Below, one piece after another: positions 24,681-37,635 of a stretch of DNA of 64,000 bases. The notes beneath the pieces are model-generated. The model had not been told where the DNA came from, searched no databases, and was given only the letters and a program-made list of their open reading frames with translations. A program made the position numbers and the translations under genes. This DNA comes from Tetrastigma voinierianum (lineage: Eukaryota; Streptophyta; Magnoliopsida; Vitales; Vitaceae): contig JAEQBH010006388.1 in assembly GCA_016808115.1 (NCBI GenBank), forward strand, positions 124,001-188,000, written 5' to 3'. Each line of letters opens with the position of its first letter. The first letter of the stretch is position 1.

Positions 24681-27600
24681 TGGCCCTCAAGCAAAGAATC
24701 GACTCTTCTAAAATGACACACACTATACTAAAAATTAACACTAAGACCGTGTTACACATGCTGAGAAATAGGGGATCATTTCGACTCGCTTTCACATCGC
24801 CGTTGCCTTGCTCAAAGTTCACAAAATGTGCCACGATATTCACTCCTTAAACTCGCGATTGAAATAGTAGAAGTGACTCGTGCACCAAATCACATGATAT
24901 TCAATAGCCTTCCCAAAGCCCCTATGTGCTTATAATGAATGACCTCCAAGATATGCCTAGGTTCGACACCCCAAACTTAAGCTCAACTTCACCTATTCGA
25001 AGAAGCTAACTAGAAAGGATAGGAACGCAATCATTTTATCTTCCATGACCAAATACCTAAAACTTCCTATGTACCCAAAAAATAAATTGGAAGAAACCTA
25101 GTGCTAAGAAGTTTTAGCCGAGTGTTCCTGTAGCGGGGATCCATTGGTGACTTCACCGCCTGGTTAAGGGCACCGTGCATTAAATTCCTTCAAACTTTCA
25201 CCTAACACTCAACTAAAACTCGAAGGCCCCAGTTGCGTGGGAATGATCCATCTTCGTCCCATGAAGGGCAAGGAAGTCAATGACTCCTTGGCCACTTGCC
25301 TGTGTGGCATTAGGCTTTGACATGTGCCCCCTCGTACCGTGCCCGAGATTCCGATTGGATGATCTCACATTCTTATGTGTATACTCATTTTTGTCATTCG
25401 CTCTTTCTTTTCACTTTTTCTATAGGTATATATTTTTCTTTGTTTTTGCCTGGGGTTTCATGGCAATCCTCTTTGGTCGGGTTTCCCCATCACTTAAATG
25501 GTTCGAATCTCCTGCTGTTAGTCGAACTATAGTAGCTCGGTCTCTGCGCCTATGCATACTTCCGCGTCATTAGTGTGTGAGTGTGATAGAATTCTCAGAC
25601 TGCTTGACTACCCGTGATTGGTTCACTAACTCTTTCACCTATTCAACCTAATTACCGAAAGTATCAAACATTGTATGTGCATTTGATAATCCATGTCAAT
25701 GGTGAATTCAAATTCCAAAAATGATCCTCGACTCTACAACATGGCACACATACACGATTACCTACACATGCAACTACTACATATAAAATGAGACCGAACA
25801 CAACGCAAGGTAAACCACACAAACCTAAAATAAATGAAAACACAACTAATATGCCGAACAAAACAAAAACACTACTACACCACCAAAGACAAACAAACCG
25901 AACAAAACAAAACAACTAAACAAAACAAAACACGATCGACACACACTCCACCTCCCAACAAAATGTCTGTCCCCACCGCAATAAACAAAAGTAGAGGAAA
26001 GGACTCCCCGTGATCACCGCTATGGGCGTGGTGGTGGACGGAAAGGCAAGGAGTCATGAGCCGGGCCGCAAGGACTTCGCCGATGAAAAATGATGGCTCC
26101 GATCGCCAGATGCTGCGCATATCAAGACGAGGGCCTCTAAATCCCGCGAGACGAGGAGACTAAAGCTCCCGGGTCTCATCCCGCACGCACCAAGCGCTCC
26201 GTAAGTGAGAGCAGTCCTCGTGATCGGGTGAGGGACTCGGGTGGGCCGCTCCGAGGCCGTAGGGTGGCGCGAGGCGAAGGACGAGGACCGGCCAATGTCT
26301 CCTAGATCGGCAGTAGGCCATAACGAGCCTCGATAATCATGCGCCATCTCGTCCGAGGGCTCATGACCGAATCATAAATCCTCGTGTCATGGGACACCAA
26401 AAGTCCCGCTCGACCGAAATGGCTCTTATAGCGAGCCGTTCATTATCGTCGAGGGCACTGCCGCTTCGGCACAAGCCAAAGATAAGGTAGCAGCCCTAAG
26501 TTCATCTTGCATCCCGGCATGAGGATGGCAATCCTCGATAACCCGCCCTACACTGCAAAGGCATATCCCTCGTAGCATGGCGAGTTAGGAGCGCTGCTGG
26601 GCAGCCACTTCACACACGCCCGCCGCCTGGAATGACGCGACGTGACGGCTGTGATGCCGCACCTAGGGATGAAGGCTAAATGCTTGGCCTTGAAATTGAC
26701 CGCATGGCCCGTGACTATTGATTTTCCACTCACCTCACCATCGGGTCACGTATAACTCCGGTAGCCTGGGTGCCCGTGGAGCCACGAATGCCTCCGAAGG
26801 GACATGCTCGACTCGACAACTATTGATCGACCGCACCGAAGTCGACCAATACACCCCAGACCCCGACTCTCTCTTCAAAACATGGAGGCGAGATTGCGAG
26901 GAACTCGCACCACACTCATAGCCGCCGGATGAGGTGGTCGCACAAAGCACGCTATCCCTTAGCCGCAGAATGCCCATAAGAAATCATCTAGCGGTGAAAC
27001 CCTTCTCCTCGATGCATGATCACAGAATATGTTAAAACCGATCACCGCACTCGTGATTCACAAACCGCATGATATCGTAGCGGGCCTGTCCACCGCCCGA
27101 CCTGGTACCAATTTTCGTCTCAGACATTAGTCGCAGGTTCGAATGTAAGTGGTGATACGACCACCGACCCAGACAAAAACACAAAACACCCAAGAGTACC
27201 AAGAAATCGAACCAACTAATTTCCTATCGACCTCAAACACCCTAATAAACCTAGTGAACCGAATGGGCACCTTACCAAACCCCTAGACCACTGCGGAAAG
27301 CAAATGTACCCTAAGACCACACCTGCTTAGAACCGAGCACAGCCGTGGTGAAAATGCCAGCAATGACTTCGCAACCAGCATGGAGATGATGACTGGCCAG
27401 AAAGGACAATGGTGGCTTTCCGAGAATCCGCAGAGGCCTCCGACCAGCTGTGAAAGAGGGCTCCTAAGAGTCCCGGTGGAGGGCGTGTGCATGTGAAGGC
27501 TGGCTTGCAGTGAAGTGCGTGAGATGAAGAGCCAAAAATGAACTGTTCTTGGGCTTAAAACAGTGGCAACGTCAGCGACGCAGCGGCAACGCCGCCGACG

Positions 27601-28250
27601 CGGCGGCAACGTCGACGCGACGTAGAGGATACAACTGACGCCGCGACGTTGGGAGCCACGCGACGCGATGAGTGGGTCATCGACGCCAGCGACGTCAGGC
27701 AACGTCACTCTGACAGAGTCATGAAAATCCACGTCATGACGTTAGAAATCCATGTCGCGACGTGATAGAGAGGATACAATTTGACGTCACTAATCCACGT
27801 CGCGACGCGACGCGAGGATAACTTGACGCCGCCGTGTTAGAGCCACGCCGCGACGCGGGCGCAGGTCAATCGACGCCGCGACGCTGGGAGCCACGCGTCA
27901 CACGTGATTGCAGAGGGGTCAATTTGACGCCGACAGGTAACCACGCCGCGACGTGGGAGGTCCACGTCACGACGTGACAGAGAAGCTATGGATCAGTAAT
28001 AAATTTGTGCACATTGATGATCTCTGATCGTGAAAACCCTCCCACTGCATTTCAGGTGACTTTATGGACTGTAATGCACAAATTAACGAATCCTCCCCAC
28101 TAGTCGCATTCACAAGTTCCAAATTAAACAAACAAGTAGAAACACCCGACATGAGAAAGAAACCCTATATCGCTGAAATAAAACAATAGAAATTGAACCA
28201 AGAAAAAGGAAAAGTTTAAGAAACACTCGGGTCGCCTCCCAAGAAGCGCT
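24681..28250 (-). other. 3' internal region of element A, after integrase
   Basis: Athila/Tat elements often carry extra sequence and a third ORF between integrase and the 3' LTR; this 3.5-kb stretch is in that place. It contains a GACGCCGCGACG array (27545-27985), a GC-rich part (25950-27750) with short broken minus frames such as the one at 26054-26347, and an AT-rich part down to 24.7 kb. I could not assign a domain. A TTGGTACCAGGTC segment (minus strand, near 27100) weakly resembles a PBS, so a fragment of another element may be nested here. Confidence 0.5.
27545..27985 (-). repeat. GACGCCGCGACG array inside element A, after integrase
   Basis: About 440 bases consist mostly of GACGC(CG), GCGACGC, CCACGTCGCGACG and CCACGCCGCGACG units. 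A shorter cluster of the same words lies in both A LTRs (24355-24475 and 34620-34720). It lies upstream (minus strand) of the GC-rich 3' region. Confidence 0.7.
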
Positions 28251-28259
28251 ATGTTTAAT

Positions 28260-29300
28260 GTCGCTAGTCGATTTTAATTCTTAGTTTAATGCTCGAACCC
28301 GAACTATATGATCTCTCGACACATCTTGTCTCTGGTCGTCACTAAAGGAAATGATTTGCTTTGTCTCGTGAAACTCGCTCCATACTTCGCTTCAATCGCT
28401 AGGTGGTGGATCAGAATGTGCCTTTCGTGATGTGTAAATTTCGCCCCACCGCGCGAAAAGACTCGTCACCGTGGAAAGTTCTGATTCATCGAGACTCTAA
28501 TTTCCCGAAAGCTTTAGGCGGGAATTGAATAGAAGAACTGTTGTCCGTGAACTCCTTTCTCGTGATGTGTGTTTGTCGTGCTGTGCTTTAGTCTTTCCTT
28601 ATAATGCGTTTCATAAGCTTCTATTTAATTCATCCAAATGATCGAAGTTCGAAAGGAAATGCCGCACCAATGTACTATCCATATGTTTAACCGTCGAGTG
28701 GCCCAATAGGCTCGATGCGTTCCAATTCCACGGAAGATGATACGCTTACTATAAACATTCACGGTGACATATACCTAAAGAGTTAATGTTGTACCTGCGA
28801 TGCCCAGAGCGTGACGCCCATCTTAAACCAATCCTTCCTGTATCGCGAATCGCCTTCTCGAGAATGTATTTGATTTCTAGATTTGATAATGCCATCCGCT
28901 TCGACCGCTGGTATGCAAGAGATGTATCATGACGTGACCCCATACTTTGCAAAACCTTATGAATTACCTTATTGCGTAAATGGGTACCATTATCCGTGAT
29001 CAAGGCTCGAGGAGTTCCAAACGTGAGAATATATCGCTGCCAGGAATCGGTTTACACCTTACATTGCGCGTAGAATCGCTTCTACCCACTTTGAGACATA
29101 GCTCCATCGCCAACAAAATGTACAAGTTGTCGTATGATGCGTGAAATGGTCCCATGAAGCCTATCCCCATAAATCAAACAATTTACCTCCAAATGGGATT
29201 TACGCGGCTCGTCTTCTTTCTAGAGATGTTCCCCATTCGCTGACATTTGTCACAAGTGGAAACGAATTGATGAGCATCTTTAAACAAGGAAGGCGCAAAC
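28260..29300 (-). pseudogene. Integrase of element A (broken)
   Basis: The clearest part is 28749-29003: ITDNGTHLRNKVIHKVLQSM, then SLAYQRSKRMALSNLEIKYI and ILEKAI, the core-end segment of gypsy integrase with the usual HPQTNGQ changed. At about 28210-28250 the strand has AGCGCTTCTTGGGAGGCGACCC, a leader-like word that follows integrase in many Athila elements. The zinc-finger part is not readable with confidence. Confidence 0.7.
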
Positions 29301-29649
29301 CCACCTTAGTCACTGCTCGGCCACCAAAGTAATCCACCACACTCCAGAGTGTGACAATGGTTTAGAATGCCTCGCATTTCATCTTCGCACACATCTCCTT
29401 ATGACCCGATCAAATAGCAAAGGTCCGCAAAGAATTGGCTCCTCCCAATAGTAGTGTTTCTGAGGTGTGCTAAAACCCTTTTCTCGCTGATAGTTAAATC
29501 TCTAGGACTACTTTAGCCACCAAATAATTCATAACTGGCGAAACTACGGAACTCGCTCTTCCTCAATAAATTTGCAGCTTCTCGTCTGAAATTGGCCATT
29601 CACTGAACATCATCTCTCGGCCCTTCCAAATGCGGGAAAGATATTCGCA

Positions 29650-30900
29650 TTAGGTTTTCAAAGGTTTTCTGTCTTTAATTTCAGCACCAATTCTGCAACA
29701 AAAGGACCCAATCGAATTAATCCGGGGTTTTGCATCTTCTTCGTCATCAAGTACTTAATGGCGCATCGATCAAAGGTGCACCACGACTTTATCACAATCA
29801 AATACGGGCCTAAACCACGTAAAGCAAACACAATGGCCACCGCCTTTCTCCAGAGTGGCATAATTCAACCGGGAGCACTATCTGCTCTACTAGCATAATA
29901 GGATTCTCGAAGATTTTCTCGCTTCTTCCTGAATCGCTCTTAATCGCGGTCGATGGCGCCACATGAGTTCAAAATGGGGATGACCAATCTGTGCCACAAC
30001 AATAGAGTCAAACCAACTTATCCTTTTCAACATCAAGAATGCATGCAAACATTGCGAATCAAAGTCAGGGGATCCCTTGACAGGAGGTTAGACAATGGTT
30101 TTCAGAATCTATGAAAACTTTGATGAACCGCCTATAAAATCCAAATAAGGGCCTAGGAAAACTCGAATCCCTTTACCGACGAGGGTGGGAGGCTTTCAAT
30201 CAAGCTCCACCCGCCCCATCTACCTCTATCCTCTTGTTGAGATCCGATGTCCAAGATTAATACCTCTTGTACCATGAAATGGCATTTTCCCAATCGAGTA
30301 CTAAGTTGGTCTTTTCACATTCTCACAAGTGACAACTCTCAAGTTTTCTAAACAATTGTCAATGAATTTCCCATTAATGAGAAATCGCTCCATGAAGATT
30401 TCAATTGTCTTTTCCACCATGCTCGAGAATATGGCCATCATACATCGCCGAAAGTACTCAAAGGTGCATTGCATACCCAAAGGGGGCATCCGCCGAATGC
30501 GAATGTACCATAAGGACAGGAATGTTGTCTTCCCGATCTTCGAGCTATGGAAATTTCGTTGTAAATCCTAATATCCATCCAAAAGCAATAATATTCATAA
30601 CCGCTAATCGATCGAGCATCCGGATCTAGAAACGCCAAATGAAAGTGATCTTTTCAGTGGCCTGTTCAAACTTCGATAATCAATACAAATTCTCCAATTC
30701 CAGAACTGTTCTAGACTCCGCAAGAAGATGTTGTTTTCTACCCGATGACGCTTGTTCCTCCCTTCTAAGACTACTCAACTGGCTTACCCATGCACTATCC
30801 GAATGGGATAAATCACCCCAAAGAGTTCAGCCATTTTAGAACTTCTTTACTTCTGACGACCTCCTTCATCATTTGGATGAACCTCCTCTCGCGCTTCCAC
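29650..30900 (-). pseudogene. Reverse transcriptase and RNase H of element A (broken)
   Basis: RT at 30301-30489 reads MQCTFEYFRRCMMAIFSSMV, VEKTIEIFMERFLINGKF and IDNCLENL. The catalytic pair expected as MDD appears as MER near 30390 because of a 1-2 base change. RNase H at 29658-29861 reads AVAIVFALRGLGPYLIVIKS and IKYLMTKKMQNPGLIRLG. The relatives of these segments in Athila/Tat elements have the same order and spacing. Confidence 0.8.
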
Positions 30901-31552
30901 TCGGAAGGTTTATGTCCATCTTCTAGTAAAATACGATGTATGCACATAGAAGGATCGAATCCCTAGACGCCTGTGAGACCATCCGAGCTATTTGATCCGA
31001 AGGACCCTCAATAACTTTCTCCTTTAGTGCGCTCAACGATGCCGAGACAATCACGGTAGCGAGGACTTTACCCCAAGGTATGCATTTCAATGTATAGTAG
31101 AGGTTTTTTGTTCCATCTTTGGTGTCAGCTTCAATCGATGGACTCCATGCTTTAACCCTTCCCGCCCAGATCTCGGGCGGTTTCCCGGCCTATCGTGGTC
31201 CGTCCGAAAGAGTCCATCCATTTAACATATTCTTCGCCTTCGCCTCGTGCCCCTGACCATTCTCCACTAGGCTAGTCTCCAAAGGGTCGTTGAGACCACT
31301 TTGCCAGACACTATACCAACCATTTCGGCCATGAAGCAAGTATCACTTTCACACAGGTCTCAACGCTTCAAACACGTTGAACTTTACTTCTCTTCAGACT
31401 TTCGCTCGCCGCCTCCAGACATCAATCATTGCCCCGCCAATTGCAAGAAATGATCTTCCAAGATGATTGGTATTTCTTTTATCTTCCTCCATGTCCAAAA
31501 AACAATGAAATCATTGAAAGATAAACTTGTCGACTGGTCAAGACATCTTCTA

Positions 31553-31768
31553 TTATCCTCTCTGGATGCTTCGCAAAGATCCGTCAGAAGTTGAAGAGCG
31601 ACCATTTCGCGCTTCTTCCAATCCTAAACGCTGAAATGGATAAGGGCATAAGATTAATGTGCCGGCACCCAAATCACATGGGGTCTTCAAAATAAGATTT
31701 CCAATCAAGGGATAGTGAAACCGCCCGGTCCTCGAAAGCCAGGAGTAAACTTCTCCGAAGAATGGCAC
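31553..31768 (-). pseudogene. Aspartic protease segment of element A
   Basis: The frame reads TPCDLGAGTLILCPYPFQRL, then GLEEARN and a DGSLRSIQRG end. The catalytic motif D-L-G-A and the downstream RLGL and DRSI.YPRG-like blocks are those of Athila retropepsins. It is continuous over 70 codons, then the frame is lost. Confidence 0.75.
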
Positions 31769-31899
31769 GCATTCCCGCTGTTCATCAAGCTAAATAAGCT
31801 AATCTTCTCTTATGGAGACCAGTGTCTTTCATGAATTTTTGCATGCTTGGGCATCTGCTCTAGGGCATCGGCAAATGGGATATATTGATATGCGGCTTT

Positions 31900-33480
31900 T
31901 GAACACATCCATGAATTTCGTGGTGCTTATCCAGTTTATGCTTCTTGAGGCGCGTAGGTAAGAGGAGAAGCGAGGCCATCTTTGGCCCCTCGCTTGAGTA
32001 GAGTTCTCGATATTGTTTCTCCCGAGGCGTTCTTTATGCGCATCCTCTTTTTGCTCTGGGTGAATGACAGCTACTCAGTCTCTAAGCGTTCTGACGAGGT
32101 TGTAGCGTATTTCCAATTCTTTCCACTTCTCGGCCTTGGCTTTGCTTTAACATGCTCATTCCATCTCTTCTTGGGTTTACCTCGGTGCTCGGTAGAACAG
32201 GTTGCCTTCGTGTTAAATTTGCCATTTATTGTTGTGCCTCGAGCTTCTCGAAATTTGTCTTTGCCGATTGTTCAAGTAGGTTGCTTCTTTGGCACCGCAT
32301 GTTTGCTTTAGTCTCATTCATAAAGCGGTGGGAAGTTAACATCGTCGCGAAACTTGTTCTAAATCATTTTCTCGGGTGGTTTCATAGTTGATTCGATAAC
32401 GTATTGTTACGATTATTCCGCCCACCCTTATCCTTGATTGTTCGACTAATTGAGTTGGTATTACGCCACCATAGCCCTTGTGCGATCCGATAAGCATTTC
32501 CCCCATGCGGTCGCTTCTTTGCTTTGCTGATTGATTGATTGAACCTAGAAACGTCTTGGGTTTTGCTCTGGTGGGGTTTCACGGTGACATTCCATGCTAT
32601 TGTCTTGTCTCACCGAGGAATTCACACAACTCCGTGGAGTGAGTGCATGACATTTGTTGTTCCTTGGCACTGTTAGGCTGTTTGGTCATTCGTGCCACAT
32701 CTGATTCACGGTTGTTGAGGACCTGTGCTCTGTACTACCACTTTCTGGTGTAGCCTTCTCTCTGAGCCAGATTAGTGTTGATCGCGGCGTCTCTAAGATT
32801 TCATAAGCTTGTGGTTTTCTTGTCAGTGATCCTCCGGTGAGGCATCAATCATTGTTCTAGTTGTATTTCTCAAACCATTATAAAAAGTATGGACACATCC
32901 ATCGAGTGGGTCGGTGGTGTGGGCAGCTGTGATGGTCGTGATATGTCCCATGTACGCTGGGTTCTCCCCCCTCTGGTGTCGAAGTACCAAAAGTATTGAT
33001 CTCGCACAAGTTGTGCACTTTCGGCGCGGGAAGAACTTAGTCGAAATTTTTGCACTAAATCATTCCATGTAGCGATTGACCGTGGTCGATCGGGTTAACC
33101 AAGGAGCCGCCCTACTCCAAGTTAAAGTGGGAATAATCGCAACCCGAGGAGCTTCTTCAACCCGTTGTATTTGATAGTATCGCAAACTCGAGGAAGTTAC
33201 CAAACGCGATGTCTCGCTCTCACGGGTAGTCCATGGAATAAGATATTCAAGCATCCGTGACCGCGGATCGACTCTTCACCAAATTGCTCGCTTGAATAGG
33301 TGGCCTCGATAGCTACCTCCAACAACAAGCAGGATAATACGAACTCATCTAATAGCATGAAAGGATCATCCGTCGTATAAACGGCTCCCGTGCTCGATTC
33401 CTTCCGTGATTTACTTACTTCCGCGGGTTCAAGATGTCTAATGCCAAGATCTCGCTCTTCGCTGTTTTCCATGACTATTG
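31900..33480 (-). pseudogene. Gag of element A (broken)
   Basis: The interval 33197-33472 opens with the N-terminal region. Around 33030-33100 the shifting frames give RPRSIATWNDLVQKF, the core of Athila/Tat gag (normally SIATWDDLAQKFLAKFF). A W-x-Y-F and PTPPTHSMD part follows. The stretch 31900-32600 encodes the end of gag and has no clear domain. Confidence 0.7.
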
Positions 33481-33724
33481 GATTTCTAATCGCTCGCTTC
33501 TCTATTCTCGCGCACCGTGCGTAAGTCTTTCTCGTTCAGATCAAACAGTGTTGATTAATTTGATCTCGGCACGTATGTACTTACTAAAACCTACACCGCA
33601 ATAACACACCGAACCAACAAAAACCAAATTACCAAAGCACTCTGTAAAGAGTTAGGAACACAAGTAAAGAAAATTCCGTGCACAATATCTAACTGCTTAA
33701 TTTCATATCACCCAAACCTGTCAA

Positions 33725-33734
33725 CCCGCCGCCA
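33725..33734 (-). other. PBS of element A
   Basis: On the minus strand TTTTTGGCGGCGGG follows directly on the LTR end CGACTGTCG. It is a slightly changed TTTTTGGCGCCG primer site of the Athila/Tat type. Confidence 0.6.
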
Positions 33735-33740
33735 AAAACT

Positions 33741-34909
33741 CGACAGTCGAAAACGCTGTAGTAAATGTACGCCTACGTATGCCAGCGCACGCCGTCGCCC
33801 CAAGTAATATAGTGTACTCGGTACCTGATATCGATCCACAGGACAGTGTATTGACTACAAAGGTTCTCGCTTTTTAGATAGCATCTCGAATAGATGATTC
33901 TAGCAAGAACTAAGTATATGAAATTACTAAACTATCGATTCTAATGAATTTCAGTATTAAAGCCTGTATTATATCTCCCCTCACTTTTAATGGATTATTT
34001 CTTTAAAATATTATTATTCAATGTATTTATACTTAGCCGATGGCTTAGGTGATCTTTATTTACAAGATATCCTCTCTCGAGGTATATCCGCTTATCTCAT
34101 AACGTAGTTGAGTATATCTCATCTCAATCCCAAAGATTCCGCGATGCTTAAACGTTTCTAACCTCAAATGCCACCTTCGTGATCTAATATCTCTATTTAC
34201 CGAATCAATCGAAGGTCGCTTCTATCCAGATCCCCATGAAAACCTCATCTCTCGAATCTCTGATTCCAATGTGATTATGCTAATGTCAGTCGACATTATC
34301 ATATAATCGAATCTACATAAATAAGAGCAGATGCAACAAATCGATAAACAATCGAATAATATGAAAGATCAAACTTAATCCATCAACATATGACAGGTTC
34401 ATTATAACCTAGAAAGTCAAATTCAGAACATACCGAGCAAAGATCAAAATGTTTAGTATTAAAAAACATAATTTAATATCCAAAATAAGAAACAAGATAA
34501 CCTGCACTTCCTAAGTTCTGCGGTCACCGCTTCCGAATTCTGCCTCTCTCGTTTCGTGATGCCTCCCTTTTTCCTCTATTTCTCGAAATATTCGTACTTT
34601 AAATGATAGGTTCGTGACTTCGAAATGACGTCGCGACGCTTTCCACTCGCTGACCGTGATTGTCGACCGGACGTCGACGCTGGCGTCGCACGGGGACGTC
34701 AGCGACGCTGACCCACGCGGATACGTGTGGCCGCTTTCCTCGCTCGATCCCCATTGCTCCAAAATTCCGCCAAAAGCCGCTTCTTTTCGGGCCCAATGCA
34801 CTGAGATCCAAATGCATACACTGCCGGTCAACCACAAAACTTTATAAAATTTCTATCAAATAAACTAAAAGATGAAAGACTGACGCAGAGTAATATGAGG
34901 TTTTAGCAC
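33741..34909 (-). repeat. 5' LTR of element A
   Basis: It matches 23512-24660 over its whole length. Its right end reads TTTTAGCACC instead of TTTTAGGCACTCATCA, so the terminal TGATGAG seems lost or damaged where it meets the B LTR. A minus-strand TTTTATAAAG TATA-like box lies at about 34843. Confidence 0.8.
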
Positions 34910-34924
34910 CAATATTCAAAGACA

Positions 34925-36538
34925 AGAAGTCGAGCTAAAATCAACAAAATTTATATACAATTTGGTGTCTTTACCACGCCGTGAGTCAAGCTAATGCAAA
35001 GATAGCGTTCAGGCCTAACATCGCATGGGTTTTCTACCCTAAGAATGATACGATGAAAGTGTAAAAAGGGGCTTTTATTTGAACTTTTCAATTTGCTTCA
35101 AAAACAAAGCAAGTGGAAGTTTGAAAATCGAGGAACTGTAAAAAACTGAAAGTAAAGCGTGAAAGCTAACTTTGAAGATTTAGGTCACTAACTGCAAGCT
35201 GGGGCAAAACAAGCGCCCCTGCTTTATCCTCGCGTTATGACAGGCGCAACCTATAGTCCAAGGCATAACCTGATCTATGTTTAACTAGCAAACCTCACCC
35301 TAAAAACAACTCCTATTTGAGTCAACACAAAGAAGATGCGCCATGACCCTTTTTCGCTTTGAAAAACCCTAGCATTAAATATCATCTCGTATAGCCAGAA
35401 AGACTCATCTAACGAACCACAAGATATCTAGCAATAAGTATGCACCTGTATCCTAAAGCATGGAGAGTATCGGGCCAAATCAACAACATTCAATGCTATT
35501 CAACCCTAATTTGAGAAGATGAGGGTCATAACATAAAGACTGCGGACTTTCAAGACAAGAGAGCCAACATGCATATGCCCCATAACCAAGCTAGCTTTCT
35601 TCTTCTTCAAAGAAAGGAGGCTTAGTTTTCAAGCATCTCAGTCACATCCTCAAGAGGGGTGCTTCGCACTTAGAAAGTAAGGGAAAGAGGAGAGAGGAAG
35701 AGAGGAAAATAAACCCTAACTAAAATACGGTAGACTTTATTTACAAAAATGAAAACTTGCTAAATTCTTCTCTCCCGAATCAAGGTTTCCCAAAATTTAT
35801 ATTGATTACAAAAGAGTAGGGGAGGTTTATATAGCCACCTCAATACATGAAAATACCAAAACCCAATACAATTTGGCTAAGTTAAAGGGCAAGAGAGTAA
35901 CACACCAAATTTGAAGTCACATTAATTACAAAAACATTATTAGGCGTTAATTTCTGCCAGATCAAGAATTCGCTAGGTAGCTTAAATCACAAGGCATAGC
36001 TTAAAAATAGGAAATTTCGCTTATCATAATTTCAAGCATAATAAATTTCGGGCTACTAATAAATTTTCAGCGAAGATGAACATGAAATTCGCTAGAACAA
36101 GCCAATGGAAACCCCTGCTTCAATGGTAATTCATTATTTGTCTAACTGCTAAAATTTTCGCAGAACTTTAATTTTCTACTGAACCACGAATTTTCTGGCA
36201 GTTATTTTTAAAATCACTGGTTTGTCGATTTTCAACGCTGCCTCCGCCTCATCAAGATCAATTTTCTTCACTTTGCCTTCGCTTTCATTGATTCGGGTCA
36301 AGTTGATGGTCGACACTTGAGTTCAAACTCATGGATTCATCATACATCCCGATATCAACTTCTAAAGCCACAAGCAGTAAACCCGCAAATGTACTAAAAA
36401 TACTTAAATGGCATAAGGTGCCATTGAAGAAGACTTTAACACTTCACCGTATAAATGACATGATTAATGCGCAAAAAGCACTCAACCTATCTAATATAGG
36501 GTTCAAAATTGCACTTTTTGGGCATTAATCACTCATCA
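34925..36538 (-). repeat. LTR of type B, right-hand copy
   Basis: Second copy of the 8665-10270 repeat. The right end CACTCATCA (36530-36538) is the complement of TGATGAGTG and is intact, and the next base begins copia RT. Its interior side is occupied by element A, so either its internal region was split by A or it is a solo LTR. U3 holds the AATTTCGCT-like array (35950-36190). Confidence 0.8.
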
Positions 36539-37570
36539 AGGTTGTTAAAGAGTTTGGCTTTATGAAAAATGAAGATGAGTCTTGTGTATACAAGAAGGTT
36601 AGTGGGAGTGAAAGTGAAATCATTCTCCTCTTAGTGCCTATGTGGATCGACATCTTACTCATTGAAATGACATCCCTTACCTTGCAGAGTGTCAAGTCTT
36701 GTCGGGGAAATTTTTCAATGGAAAGACTTAAGCGGTCACTTCTACATCATAGGCATAAAGATTTATAGAGATAGATCTCAACGATTACTCAGCCTAAGTC
36801 AAAGTGGGTACATAGACAAAGTGATAAAGAGGTTTAGCATGCAAGATTCCAAGAGAGGTTTCTTGCCAATGTCTCATGGCATTAAGCTCAATAAGTCCCA
36901 ATGTCCAACCACGAAGGACAAGAGAGAACGCATGGATAAAATCCCATATGCTTACATTGTTCTATCTCAGATGCCATGCTTCAGACCCGACTTTTGATGT
37001 CTCCCGCTGCCTTAAGCATGACAAGTGGATTCACAAACCTGTGAATGTCATCATGATATATCAAGAATATCCTTAAGTCCTTGAGAAGAATCCAAGGATA
37101 TTTTTTTATCTATGACGTGACGTTGTATGCGAGCTAGTTATAAGTGGTTATACCGATGTTGGTTTTTAGTATAACTTATATGACTTTAGATCGCAATCTG
37201 ATTTTGTGTTTAATTTAAATGGAGGTGTTGTGAACTGGAGAAGTTCTAAGCAAGACACCATGGCTGATTCTACTACAGAGGCTGAGTACATAGCCGCCTG
37301 GATGCAAATGGCGGCATGGCGCGCTTGATCAAAAATTTCGTTTAGACTAGGTGTTGTCTCAAAGATTACAAACCTGACGCCTATTGTGACAATAATGGGG
37401 TTATTACTCAAGCCAAGGAGCCTAGGATCACATCAATGATCCAAACGCATAATCAGCGTTTCCACTCATTCGTGATCATTGAGAGAGTTGTATGTTAAGA
37501 TATGTAGAGCTCACATTGATGACAATGTTGTTGATCCTTTGACTAAACTTCTTCCTTACGCCAAAGCATG
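36539..37570 (+). pseudogene. Copia pol: end of RT and RNase H (right part of the split element)
   Basis: The sequence begins in frame with KVVKEFGFMKNEDESCVYKK, a late RT segment of plant copia elements. The YVDD active site reads MWID (36640-36651), so the first catalytic Asp is lost. Then ILGIKIYRDRS-like, GYIDKVIKRFSMQDSKRGFL and SHGIKLNKSQCPTTKDKRER follow. RNase H has DTMADSTTEAEYIAA at about 37255-37297, then a HIDVNFHFIRE-like zone. Together with 10.6-12.97 kb this makes one element lacking only about 0.4-0.5 kb of RT. Confidence 0.85.
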
Positions 37571-37635
37571 ATAGTCATACTAGATTAATAGGCACTGACA
37601 GTGCCCGATCACAGAAAAGTGCTGGAGATCGTTAG

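Larger units (their letters stand above)
23512..34909 (-). mobile_element. Element A, Athila/Tat-like LTR retrotransposon with both LTRs
   Basis: Two direct repeats of about 1.15 kb (23512-24660 and 33741-34909) flank a 9.1-kb interior that on the minus strand shows PBS, gag, protease, RT, RNase H, integrase, a 3.5-kb 3' region and a PPT-like run, in the right order. It sits between LTR C and the right-hand LTR B. The total of 11.4 kb is normal for Athila/Tat elements. All coding parts are broken, so it is non-autonomous now. Confidence 0.8.

Noticed and set aside
25280..25573. A 97-codon hydrophobic plus frame
   Set aside because: T-rich sequence inside the 3' region of minus-strand element A; hydrophobic runs follow from base composition.
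27090..27125. A second initiator-Met PBS and nested LTR on the minus strand (TTGGTACCAGGTC)
   Set aside because: Only the first five bases (TTGGT) and scattered later ones agree with the PBS, and no second LTR copy or gag was found; too weak to call a separate element.
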